Assembly (NCBI GenBank): GCA_958295665.1
Contig: OY282560.1
Location: forward strand, 313,534,492-313,598,491
Length of the DNA stretch: 64,000 bases
Origin: Tipula vernalis
Taxonomy: Eukaryota > Arthropoda > Insecta > Diptera > Tipulidae
Direction of reading: 5' to 3'
A program made the translations under genes and the position numbers. Numbering within the stretch: the stretch's first letter is position 1; every line of letters starts with the position of its first letter. The notes under the pieces are model-generated. The model saw nothing but the letters and a program-made list of their open reading frames with translations. It was not told the DNA's origin and did no database searches. This document shows positions 33,105 to 43,979 of the stretch, in pieces.

Positions 33105-34040
33105 GTACGTCAAGACGAGTTGGGTATTGAGTTTGGGGTTGAGTTGAAGGTTAAGTTAGGGGTCAATTTGCGGGTTGAGTTCAAGTTGAGTTGGAGTTGA
33201 GTTGGGGTTGGGTTAAGATATAGTGAGCAGTTGACCAATTTTGTGTTGGTTTGAGGATTGAGCTGACAGAGAGTTTGCGGTTATGTTAAAAATGAATGGA
33301 CAATTAGCATGGAACTTATTTAATTCTTAACTGATTTTAGTGAAATTTGAGTTCCGCGATGGAAACGGGATTCTAAAATGAGTTTTGGATGAAATTCTGG
33401 AATTGGCCACACGTATGATGGAACTTGACTATTTCTCAACCGATTATGGTGAAATTTGACATATGCATTGGAAATGGGATTCTATACTTCCATTCTATGG
33501 AACTTGTCTATTTTTTAATCAATTACGATGCAATTCGGCTTGCACGTTGGAAATGGGATTTTAAAATGATTTTTGGCTGATTTCCTGGAATTTGGAATAA
33601 AAATTCCCAGAACTATAAATAAAGCGAAATTTATTTTAAAAGCAGGGATAGGAATGACAACAACCGTGGGCACCATTTAAAAGTTGGAGCTGGGGGGAAG
33701 TTGGATGTAGTAGACTGAAAGAGGAAAATATAATTAGGGTTAAGTTGAGGAGCAAGTTTGGGGTTAAGTTGGAGATTGTGTTGATTATTCAGTTGAAAGT
33801 TGGTTTGGGGATTGAATTGATGACTAAGTTGAGGGTAGGGTTAGGAGTTGATTTTGTGATTTCGTTGGAGATTACGCTGGGAATGAATTGGAGGTTGAGT
33901 TGGAAATTGAGTTGGATATTGAAGGTAGATTGATTGTAAAGGGATTAAGGCGTTCAGTTGGAGTCGGAGTTTAGATTGAGTAATGGATTAAGGGGTTCAG
34001 TTAGCGATTGATTAATTCGGGAGTTAGTTTGAGTTGACTT
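33105..34040. repeat. Degenerate GTTGAGTTGGGG minisatellite
   Basis: Two clusters (33,105-33,290 and 33,690-34,040) of short GTTGAG/GTTGGG-type units on the plus strand. Between them, 33,300-33,600 has an imperfect duplication around 'GATT.TAAAATGA.TTTTGG' and 'TGGAACTTG.CTATTT'. No gene. Confidence 0.65.
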
Positions 34041-34739
34041 GATATAATCTCACGAATGCACGTAATACAGACCGAAGTTCTGATCACCTCGTGAGGTTTC
34101 AGCCCTTTATATTTTTGTTGCATGATTTTTGGTCTAAAAATTGGGCAATGTTTCGTCGAGGCTCTCCGGCCTGATTGATCAATCTTGCGATTGTATGATC
34201 TTGAGTCAGAGTCTCTAATAAGTTGTTTGCGTTTTGTCTGTTCCATTAAGTTGTTACTTTATTTTTGATTTATAACTAGTAGTCTGTTTAGGTAGAAGGA
34301 ACCATCTTTCGGAATTATGGACTTCTTGACATTTAAAAAATTATACTTTCTAATTCTGTACGTATCGGATCAAAAACAATAAATAATAATAATTATTATA
34401 ATGATACTGAACATAAAGCTACAACGACAACGGCACAAACGCTAAAAACTTAAAATTGCTACAAAAATCGATTCGACTGGAGCGTAGCGACACAAATTTG
34501 GATTAAAATTAGTTATCTTCAGGCCCAGTTTTACGAACCCGGATATCTCCTACCACTTTGAAATTGGGATTAAACATCTTTAGCTTCATTTTGACCGCGT
34601 TAAGCTGCTTCTTGAACAAATTCAAGAAAGTTAAAAAAATTCTAACGGCGTTCTCACTATTCTTTAATAAGAATCTGCAGCTCTCAAGTCTTGATAAATT
34701 CAACGTTTAGACCGCTCTCGTGATTAATGCTCGAGCAAA
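34041..34739. other. Unassigned DNA with two short minus-strand frames
   Basis: Frames at 34,001-34,246 (81 codons, Arg/Lys-rich) and 34,509-34,703 (64 codons, ending VVGDIRVRKTGPEDN). Neither has a recognisable domain. The second reads somewhat like real protein rather than AT-rich noise but I cannot name it. Confidence 0.3.
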
Positions 34740-35011
34740 ATGGAAACGGCAGCTGCTGATATTTATGGTACTTGGCGAAAATATCAAAATAGTGGTGAAG
34801 TTAGTGCTTTGGAAAGATTAATTTCTTTTCGGGGGTAATATCGCGGTTTATTCCTTGATACATTTTTTCAGGTATACTCAATTCTCTAGCAAACCCCTAT
34901 GCTGTTTTCGCCAAAGAAACCTTAAAAGACGAGGAAAATTTTCATGAATCTGCAATTGTAAGCGGTGGAACTTCTTTGGGAATCTTTGACCACGATACAC
35001 AAAACGAATAA
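34740..35011 (+). other. Candidate host exon pair or gene fragment (unknown)
   Basis: An ATG at 34,740 in good context opens 32 codons (METAAADIYGTWRKYQNSGE ... LISFRG) ending at a GG/GTAAT splice-donor-like sequence at 34,833-34,838. A TTTTTTCAG acceptor-like sequence follows at 34,863-34,871. From there a second open stretch encodes ILNSLANPYAVFAKE, then DEENFHESAIVSGGTSLGIF and ends with a stop at 35,009-35,011. Composition looks like ordinary protein and unlike the surrounding AT-rich DNA. Against it: the candidate intron is only about 37 bp and the two parts do not join in phase. No homolog recognised. It may be a pseudogene or chance. Confidence 0.28.
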
Positions 35012-36689
35012 AGTCACAATTTATGCTGAATGTCACGCAATACAACGGATAATTTACAAGCAACTGAAGCTGTACTCTTTTATGGGCTATCTCGAAATTA
35101 TTCTTGATTCTTAAGCTAAACCATGACATGCGTTTTTACTTGTTTACTGTCATATACCACCTACCTCAACCCTCCTGCTCAGTTTTTCAATAGTATCAAA
35201 AAAAATTTTGTAAATTCCTTAAATTCTCTGAAAGTGTGCCGTGGAGCATAGTTTACAAATCACCGCTCTCTCTATAGATACGCACATAAATTGTTTGACA
35301 CGAAATCTAATTTTATTGCCAATTTTCTTGGAATTTCTCATTCATAATTAATTTTTTGTTTTACGTTGACCTTAACAAAAGGAAATACGAGTAGAAAATT
35401 TCTTCCTAATTTTATACGTCAAGGTACTATATTTCTATTTACCTTCTGCTTTTTGGTTCTGAATTTCGTGTTTGTTATACGGTATAATAATTTTTAATGA
35501 AATAATCAAATGGCCAGAAAAATACCAAAAAGTGGTGGTGGGGGAATGAAATAAATAGGGTACGCTGTTGACGTTCCGTTCGCTACCTTTTCTACTTGAT
35601 TTTATTTTTTTTAATTATCGGAGGCAATGATGAAAATAAATCTCGTAAAAAAGATCAAGATTTCGATTGCTATATACCAAAATATATTTATGTACTCTAC
35701 AATTAAATATTCTCCCATAAATAATTCTGATGTATATACACTACCTACCATCAATTCCGATAAAAAGTCCTTTACCCCCTGTCCCCTCCAAAATAAATAA
35801 AATCGTTCCATAGAAGCCATAATTAAATATTAATAGACAAGAGAAATTTTCTTTTAAATATTTGTTGAAGCCATCAAATTGAATCAAATTATTTATTTAT
35901 TTAATAATTTCCATTTTTCATTTTTGCTTTTTGTTATTTTGTATAGGGAAACGGATATAAAAGAAATTTAGGGAAAATTAAATTTTCATTTGAATGCAAA
36001 AACAGATTGAATTTTCCGTATTTCTATATGAAAAACTATATTGTTTCATGTCAAGTTGATTGAGTTCGATATTTTTAATGGACTGAATTTGTATTTGATT
36101 TGAGAATCATACAGTTAATTGAAATTATTTTTTTTAATAAAAGCTCTTGCACACGTAATTGAGATAAACTATTAGGGGTTTTAAATTATACAATGAGCAA
36201 ACTAAGCAAAAATTTGAGTCATCCTTTGGCTATCATCAGGGATAGACACTTATCCATATTCCACATCATTCATCAAAGCTTGCATTAAATTATTGCCGAA
36301 CATCTTCAATTAAATATTTACTCATGGTAAAAAATGACCGGTCCCGACCGTATTCCCCCTTCAGAATGGGATTCTCTAAAATCCCGCCACTTTTTGTGTA
36401 AACCTTCCCGTCCATCTGGGAAATAGCCAATGTACAACCTGTAGCCAAAAAGGGACATCAAATCCGTAAAATTACTGTTCGGTGAGGCTTAGGTTGTTGG
36501 AATACATATGGATTTTGCTGATTTTTGGATTGAGAATTTCCTTTTGCATTGTAAGTTTCAGGAGGTGGATGGGTGGATGGTACGACTAGCATCCCTCAGG
36601 AGTTCGTAATTTCTTACGGTGCAATTGTAGGTATCTCGGCTAACTAGGACGTTGCAATATTTACTCTAATTCAGGGTAACTTTTAAAAA
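35012..36689. other. Unassigned AT-rich DNA
   Basis: About 1.7 kb. No domain, transposon end or inverted repeat recognised. The rightmost part (about 36,560-36,699) is probably the 3' UTR of the LOA-like element to its right. Confidence 0.5.
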
Positions 36690-36699
36690 TATATAAAGC

Positions 36700-39600
36700 T
36701 TATATCAAACCCAGATTGGAATATAATTCCCTTACCCATATTTGGGCAGGTGTTCCGAAGAACCACCTGGCTGAACTAGGGTATGTTTTTTTTCCAAAAT
36801 GGTAAAGGAAAAGCGGTGGGTGGAGGAAGAGTAGGTGTTCCGATGTATCCTTACCGCAGTCACAGAATCTGCACTGGTCCGTAAGGGACCTTCCCATTTT
36901 ATATAGATGTCCGTTAAAAGGACCGTGCCCTATTAAAAGCCAGGTAAGGGATCTTAGGGATTGGTGGTTCATCCTCGGTGCCTCTCCCAGACGTATAATA
37001 TTATAACTGAATAATTTCTTGGCCTGTCTCATTTCAATGGAGGACTCCCAGAGTAATTTCCTATAGTTCTGCTCCCAGTCCCTTATACCATCTGCCAAGT
37101 GGGTTTTGAAAAAAGAAATACTAGGACTGGGGCCCAGGAAATCTAGGCTTGCTCCCATTTTTGCACATCGGTTTGCTGCCTCATTTCCTTTAATGGTGGA
37201 GTGGCCGGGAGACCACAAAAGGGTGACTTTGTTTGCTTTACCCAGTTCTAATCAATTACAGTAGTAGCTCCAAATCAATTTCGAGTTGAACACTGATGCT
37301 CCTAAGGCTAGCAGTGCTGCCTGGCTGTCCGAGATTATATAGATCTCGGTCTTATTATATTTCTTTTTGAGACATTGAAGCACGCATACCTCAGTAGCAA
37401 GGGTTTCTGCCTGAAAAACTGTGGGGGTGCTACCTAGTGGTATGCATAGTTCTAGGTCGGGTCCGACTATTACTGCACCGGTACCCCCGTCTGTTTTTGA
37501 ACCATCCGTATACCATACAGAAGCATGGCAGGGGAGGGAGGAGATAATATTCTCTACCAGTGCCCTATCCGGCTAACTAATGGTAAAATTCCTCTGACAG
37601 TCGATTGTCCTTACCATCAAATCCGATAGTTGGATCAATTGCTCCTTAAAATTTAATTTATGTAGGACACTATTGTGTCCTGGCCTTATGGTTTTAATTT
37701 TGGCTATACTTTTTAAGCTCAGACCTCTTGAACCGGCTACTTTTTTAATGTATAGGTGCACTGGTGAGAGTCTCAGTATTCTCTCAAGCGCAGCTGTTGG
37801 ACAAGTCCTCATTGCTCCAGTTGCACCCACACAGATTAACTTCTGGATCTTGTCCAGTATTCTCCGTGCACCAGTCTGTTCCGTCATAGGTCTTCTGACG
37901 GCCCGGTGAAGCCAAACCAACATCTGTGGGCTCAGTCCCCACGTTTTGCCAATTATACTTTGGCAGGTGAAGTAGGCCTTATTCACCTTGTTTGTGATAT
38001 GATTTAGGTGGGGCTTCCATATAAATTTCTGATCAAGTACGACACCCAGATATTTAACCTCTGTCGACAGTTGGAGAGTGAGCCCCTCCCTCCCCTCCAG
38101 GGCTATCGGCGGGAGGACAGTTTTCCTCCGGTTAGTAAATAGAGTGCAGTAGGATTTACCGTAATGCCCACCTCAGTGCACCAATCATTTACTACCTCTA
38201 GGGCTTGTTGCATTCTTTTCTCTACTGTATTTGCGAATCTGCCCCTAACCATCAAGACTAGGTCGTCCGCATAGGTAATATTCGAGAAGCCTAAATTTCT
38301 CAGTCTGGTAAGTAATTGATCCATCACGATCAGCCATAATAAGGGAGAGAGAACACTTTCCTAGGGGCAACCCCTGGTGGCCGCTATGGTGATGTTTTTG
38401 TCTTCAAAGGAGGCCGTACTCCTCCTGTTCTTTAGCATGTTAATTATCCTCCTTACGGTGGAGAGGTCTATACCCCTTGTTAGTGATTGTTCCTGAATTA
38501 CCTCGAAACTAGTATTATCAAAAGCTCCCTGGATATCTTCATTGATATAGTAATAATGTGAGTATAGTAATAATTCTTTATTCCGGAGTGTATCTTCGAT
38601 TTCCGATGTCAGCTAGCGTAGACCGGTTTCTGTTGATTTCCCTGCTTGGTAGGCGTGCTGCCTAGAGTCCAGAGGGTATCTTTGGAGAGTGTTGGATCTG
38701 ATGCAAAGTCCCAGAATTTTCTCCATGATTTTCAGTAAAAATGATGTGAGGCTAATAGTTCTGTAAGACCTAATCTCCTCTGGGGATCTTTTTCCCGCTT
38801 TTGGGATAAAAATCACCCGAACCTCCCTCCAGCATTTTGTAACATATTACAAGGTGTAGCTGGCTCTGAGTAAGATAAGGCGGCAAAATCTGCAGGCCTT
38901 GTTGTAAAAAGGCGGGTATACGCAGTCCCCTCCCGGTGATTTGAAAGGGCCAAATGATTTGATTGCCCAGCTTATCCGTTCCGGCGTAAAAAACTGACTA
39001 GAGAACTCGTCAGCCACCTTTGGAACCAGATACGGACGTATATTCCAGAGACAATTCCTGACATTCCAGGGTCTTCTCCCTGGTTGTGGTTGTCTCTTCA
39101 CTTGGTTTCCTTACACACCCCAAGGGATTCCTGTGCTCCAAGGAGAGTGCCTTTTGGAGTCGACACGCCACAGGTAATTTGTCTATTTTCTTACAGAAGT
39201 CTCTCCAGCTTAGTCTTTTGCTCTGACTAAGAGCTATGTTGTATTGGGTAAGGGAATTCTGATAGGTAGTCCAATCGTTCGTCCTCTTAGCCCTATTAAA
39301 TAGTTTACTTGTGCCTCTAATATGCACCAGGGGTAAGCTTGAGTGGTAGGCATTAATTATTGCCTCTGCAACGTCATTTGCTACTCTGTCGAGGTCTTCG
39401 ACAGAGTTTATCGTGGTCTGTAGACCACCTCAGTTATCCAAAAATCTGTCGTTATAGACTGGCCAGTTGGTGCGTTTTGGTATCCTTAACATCAACTATT
39501 GTCTCGAAGGGATATTGATATCAAACCTGATGTACATATGATCTGAGAGGGATGCTTCCTTGTACACATGCCAGTCGAAAATTGCACTGGAGGTACCCAT

Positions 39601-39985
39601 GTCAGACATGGTAAGATCCAGTACCTCTCTCCTAACCGCATTCACAAAGGTCGCATCACTCCCTTTATTATTTACTGCTAAGTTATTACTAAGACAGAAT
39701 TCAAAAAGTTGTTCACCTCTTAAATTGGTGTTGCTTCTTCCCCAGACTACGTGGTGTGCATTAGCGTCGTAACCAATGATGAATTTTTGGTGATGAATCG
39801 TGCAATAATTCACGAAGCTCTATATCAATTCTGGCGGGGCGTCATTTTCATCCCCGGGAAAATATGCAGAAGCGATGTTAATCACCCTCCTGCCTCATTT
39901 TGGTAAGGGCATTTCTATTAAAACAGCCGTGATGTCCCTAGAAATAAATTGGTTAATAGAGAAGATATTGTGCCTTGAGCGACAG
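36700..39985 (-). pseudogene. LOA-B ORF2 (endonuclease-RT-RNase H), heavily frameshifted
   Basis: Endonuclease remnant at 39,496-39,813 (FIIGYDANAHHVVWGRSNTN, then SEASLSDH-like EASLSDHMYIRFDI with the catalytic His); its first third is deleted. Finger/RT entrance at 39,327-38,847 (PFKSPGGD). 38,613-38,816 has MIFIPKAGKRSPEEIRSYRT. 38,103-38,327 has NITYADDLVLMVRGRF (YADD active site). 37,573-37,986 is the RT thumb. RNase H about 37,545-37,225 shows a VWYTDGSK Asp motif and IISDSQAA. 36,700-37,218 is the end of RNase H (SPGHSTIKGNEAAN) and the Cys-rich tail (CRFCDCGKDTSEHLLF). At least six frame breaks. Confidence 0.88.
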
Positions 39986-40012
39986 CCACTATGTCCGTTA
40001 TGGCATCCTGTA

Positions 40013-40408
40013 TTACCAGAATCTGGGCAATGCCCAGTTTTGTTTCATGGAAGCCTTGGTCTGTTCTGTTCTCGGGGCAACTTTCCTTATTGTCGCCCGT
40101 GAAGGACTGGAAACTTTCCCTCTTTTTGCCGCAATGCCTTTGGGGGTAGAGTCGTCATCCGACCTATTTCTTTTATTTGTTCGGACAATTCTGTCCCTGA
40201 TTTTCTCCTTACATTGCTGCAAGGCAGCGTCGCGCGGGACCCCTGACTGAATTAGATGGGGCAGACGTCTCCTCGCGGCCCCACTGAGGCGTGTTCTCCA
40301 CTTTGATGTCTCCTCGAGCTCCAATTCCTCAAGGTCGTTATTTATTTCGGCCGTTGTCGACGTGGATTGGGTATCCATTTCAGGCAATAGAGTGGATATA
40401 GAGCCCAT
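40013..40408 (-). pseudogene. LOA-B ORF1, N-terminal part
   Basis: 131 codons: acidic N-terminus (NDLEELELEETSKW), then LSGAARRRLPHLIQSGVPRD followed by AALQQCKEKIRDRIV, the 'L-S-G-A-x-R-R-R' segment that opens ORF1 proteins with a DUF4780-type domain in insect LINEs, then a basic KRNRSDDD/KRGKVSSPSR region. The RNA-binding domain is deleted and the frame runs into ORF2 sequence near 40,013. In-frame residues upstream of this ATG (to about 40,500) suggest the true start is farther right. Confidence 0.6.
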
Positions 40409-41339
40409 GTAGAGGAGAGCCCACCACTACGTCCGTGCTACAGTTTTCTATTAATTTTTTTATCTCAGAAGCAGGGCCTGAATCCTCTCCTTGACATCTT
40501 CTGAGATTTTTTTTTTTTTTTTGGTAAGTAAAAAAAAAAATATTAATTATTATAATTTACAACGCTTTGGGCACATTCTACTTTGAGTATCATAAAGTCA
40601 TTTACAATAGTGTACTGTAATTTGAAAACATATATTTACACAAAAAATCCTCCAGAGTCTCCAAAAAATATTTTTTTTATTATACTTCTTTTGGAAAATA
40701 TTCCGGTTGGGTTAAGTATGTGGCTCCCATTCTACTCCTCAATAATCTCGGTCTTGGTCGGGTCAATTCGACTTTATAACCGAGCGAGATTTATTTAGAT
40801 TAAAAATACGTTTTATAAAAAAATAAATTTTACGGAAAAATAAAAAATTAATACAACCAATTGACACGAAAGTCAATGGCTACCTATTGGTACGTTTGAA
40901 GGAGCACCGCCCTTATTTTTTTCGTTTTTGATTAAATCCATGCAGTGTTGATTTGTTTGAGGAATGAAAGGTCCACCACGGCAGCGTCTTGCCGTGGTAA
41001 GGCTGATTGGAACCGGAGGTCACCTAGTATCCGGAGTTCCGTGCTAGCGACCAACTAACCCATGATCATTCATCCTTCGGCGCACGTGTCTCACCTTAGG
41101 TTTGTTTTTTTTTCAAGGTTTATACCATCCTTTAGTGTCGTACTTTAGCCTGTTGTTCGGTAAACGAGCCAACAGTTTCCGGAGGTCACCACGAGGAGGT
41201 AGTACGTACAAATGCGAATCACGCTCTGGTTACCTCTCGCGCAGATCGTGGGCCCACAGACAGGACTGGCTAAAACATGACCAGAACATCCTGCTGGAGC
41301 TCACCCTAGAGGAAGGTTACGCCCGAAACCAAAAAATTC

Positions 41340-42457
41340 CTCAACAGTAAAGAAATGCAGCAACTGCGGCGGAAATCACACTGCAAACTATCGGGGATGT
41401 CCAGTCTACAGAAATATTATTCAAATGTCACGTCCCAGAAGGCAGTATATAGTTTATCTTCGTATACGCCGAATGAATCTCGTTCGCCCAGAACATCAGC
41501 GTTCTCAGTGGTAAATCCTCAAATGCTGAACCTACCCTGAATAACTGTATGCAACTATTGATGCAGTTAAAGACAACAATGCAAAATATGCTACAGGTAA
41601 TACTGCAAAATCAAGCCATTATCATCCAGAAACTAGAATGTCTCCGATAAATTATCTGAAGATATGCCACTGGAATGAAAACGGTGATGCTAGAATTTTA
41701 GAATAAATGGTTACGAAGTCTATGATACTAAACATCCCTTAAGAAAAGAAGAGTCCACGATACTAAATGGAGGAGGAACTGCTATCATTATAAAAAAATA
41801 GGATTTGCCATTATGTTTCGAATGAGTATAGTACTGAAAAAATTCAAGCAACCTCTGTATGTGTCGACCTTGATAAAGAAAGTTTAGTCATCGCTTCAAT
41901 ATATTGTCTTCCAAATAATAACATTTCGGCAGATATCTATAAAACGTTTTTTGCAACACTTGGGTTCAAGATTGACTACTCCAAGGGGACGTCAATTAAT
42001 GAATTTTATTCAGGAAAATCATTACGATGTTGCATCGTGTGGCCATCCAACTTATTGGCCTACTGATCGTCGAAAAGTTCCTGACATCCTTGATTTTGCA
42101 GTCACAGATAAAATAAACCGGGAAATGATCGAGACTAAACCACTTTCAGAGTTATCTTTTGTCCACTCTCCGGTCTTACTACATTACTGGGCTGACCAAA
42201 AGCCATATCCTACAATCAACTTCCTAACGAACATCTTCACTAACTGGATGAAATCCAAGATGTTCATCAGTTCGCATATCGACTTGACATCTACACTGGA
42301 GACGGCAAACGATATAAATATGGCAATGGCCAAAAATAAACTGCAAAGCCTACTCCAAAAAAACAAAATGGATTATCTGCAAAACTACCTTAAGCAGCTA
42401 TCTCCCCACTCTGATACAAACTATTCATTATGGAAGGCGTACAACGATCGAATCTAG
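41340..42457 (+). pseudogene. Jockey-like LINE fragment (ORF1 end and endonuclease)
   Basis: Plus strand, opposite to most elements here. About 41,353-41,420 encodes a zinc knuckle CSNCGGNHTANYRGC (end of ORF1). After broken sequence the ORF2 endonuclease appears: about 41,850-41,960 (VDLDKESLVIASIYCLPNNN) and 41,951-42,457 (LGSRLTTPRGRQLMNF, GHPTYWPTDRRKVPDILDFA, a FVHSPVLLHY segment where the expected D-H-x-P catalytic His is preceded by Val, and SDTNYSLWKAYN). No RT follows; the fragment stops where BEL sequence begins. The GHPTYWPTD...PD[IL]LDF segment is close to the Jockey at 26 kb. Confidence 0.85.
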
Positions 42458-42479
42458 AATTCGAAGCAGATTACATGGC

Positions 42480-43877
42480 TTTGACGAAGGGTCCGCAAAT
42501 TTGTCCAATGCAGATTCATTACATAAAGTCAATCTTAACCATAAACTTTTTTCAGTATACAGTTGCCTGAGGTTCCGTTGCCAAAGTTCGATGGGTCTTT
42601 CCTCTCATGGGTCGGTTTTCGTCAAACTTTCGTACAAAGGGTTCACAACGAGGTCAGAATTAATACCAATCTTAAATTTTCATATTTAGAATATTTGCAA
42701 TCACTGTACAAGCTGAAGCCAGTCCGTTCGGAAAACAATGCAAGGGATTTGCAAATGTTCATCGACTCCTTCGGGAAATAGTACAATGCACTCAAGTCAT
42801 TGAAGGTACCCATAGATCAGTGGGATTTGTTTTTGGTATTCTATGTTTTTCAGTTAGTAGATTCTATATCACGTCATCAGATTGAGATCAAAAAACCAGT
42901 TGATCGAGATCCAACCATTCATGAGGTAATAGACATTTTAAGTCAACGTGCTCGAGTATTAGAGGCTCTCTCTCCCATAGGTTGTAATACTCCAAATATA
43001 GTCTCCTTTGTAAAAAAAACCTCAAACATCAAAATATTCAATGGTGGTTACTAATTCCCAAACTAAGATATCATGTCGTTATTGTAAGCACGATCATTTC
43101 ATTTATAAATGTGAATCATTTAAATCATTATCGTGGAAGGATAAAAATCAATGGGTCAAGGAAAACAAATTCTGTTATAATTGCCTTGGAGCACATCACA
43201 TTTCAAAATGAAAATCTAAGCTTTCATGCTACACTTGTAAAAAAAGACAACACTCCCTGTTGCATAATCCGAATGGAAATACTAATCAAAACCAATATGA
43301 CATGACTGTAATATCGAGTTTGATGTCGTCCGACAAAAACGTTGAATCAAATATTTCCAATGCTGCTTCAAATGTGGCTGTTAGTGAAAATGCTATGCGG
43401 ACTCGGTCCGAACAGGTGAGGAACAATCCCGGTAATAATGTATCAATAGTTGCCAATTCAAATTTACCACTCTCACCTAGTACTCATAATGGGCTTGGTA
43501 TAATCCAGTCAAATATCACAACAGACGCAATAATTGAGAAAGGTCAGAATATTTGTCTCTATTCAACCGAAACCCAAATTCTGTTATCAACTGTTTTAAT
43601 TTGGATACGATGTTTCAAGGGTACAAGCGTTTTGTGTCGTGTACTATTGGATTCTAGATCCCAATTCTCTGGGATCAATCCTCTTCTTCTTGAAGAGGAC
43701 GTTGTGTTAATTTGTATAGCGACAATGCCACTAATTTTGTGGGTGCTCAAAACGAGTTGAGAGAGTTAAAATCACTGTTCGAATCTGCTACTCATAAGCA
43801 TGAAATATCAAAACCATACCACCCCGTTCTCCCCATTTTGGTGGTTTGTGGGAGGCGGCAAAACTCCCCTAAATGTA
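42480..43877 (+). pseudogene. BEL/Pao remnant (Gag, protease, integrase pieces)
   Basis: Gag: 42,563-42,781 reads PLPKFDGSFLSWVGFRQTFV, the BEL/Pao capsid signature, and 42,800-43,054 continues it. At 43,070-43,270, in another frame, are Cys-His motifs (FCYNCLGAHHISK, CYTCKKRQHSLLH). Protease at 43,620-43,680: VLLDSRSQFSGI, in which the active-site D-S-G reads D-S-R. It then jumps directly to integrase (YSDNATNFVGAQNELREL at 43,712 onward), so all of RT and RNase H is deleted. Cut at 43,877 by LOA-A; integrase-like residues may resume at 49,360-49,500. Confidence 0.82.
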
Positions 43878-43885
43878 AACTATTT

Positions 43886-43919
<34 letters not shown>

Positions 43920-43979
43920 ACCCTGCCCAAAAGCGGCTAGCACTATGACCTAAAAGATTTTTTGTGCTGTTGGGTACTG

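Larger units (their letters stand above)
36700..41330 (-). mobile_element. LOA-like LINE remnant 'LOA-B'
   Basis: Minus-strand order: 5' leader (41,330 to about 40,960, sharing the CCACGAGGAGGTAGTACGTA block at 41,189), ORF1 N-terminus (40,408), a deletion joining it to mid-endonuclease, then endonuclease, RT, RNase H and C-terminal Cys domain ending at 36,700. About 40,507-40,930, starting at a T-run, is foreign to the leader and probably a later tail-containing insertion. Element ends and target duplication not established. Confidence 0.82.

Noticed and set aside
33105..34040. GTTGAG-rich region as a telomeric or G-quadruplex array
   Set aside because: Units are too degenerate and G-runs too short and irregular.
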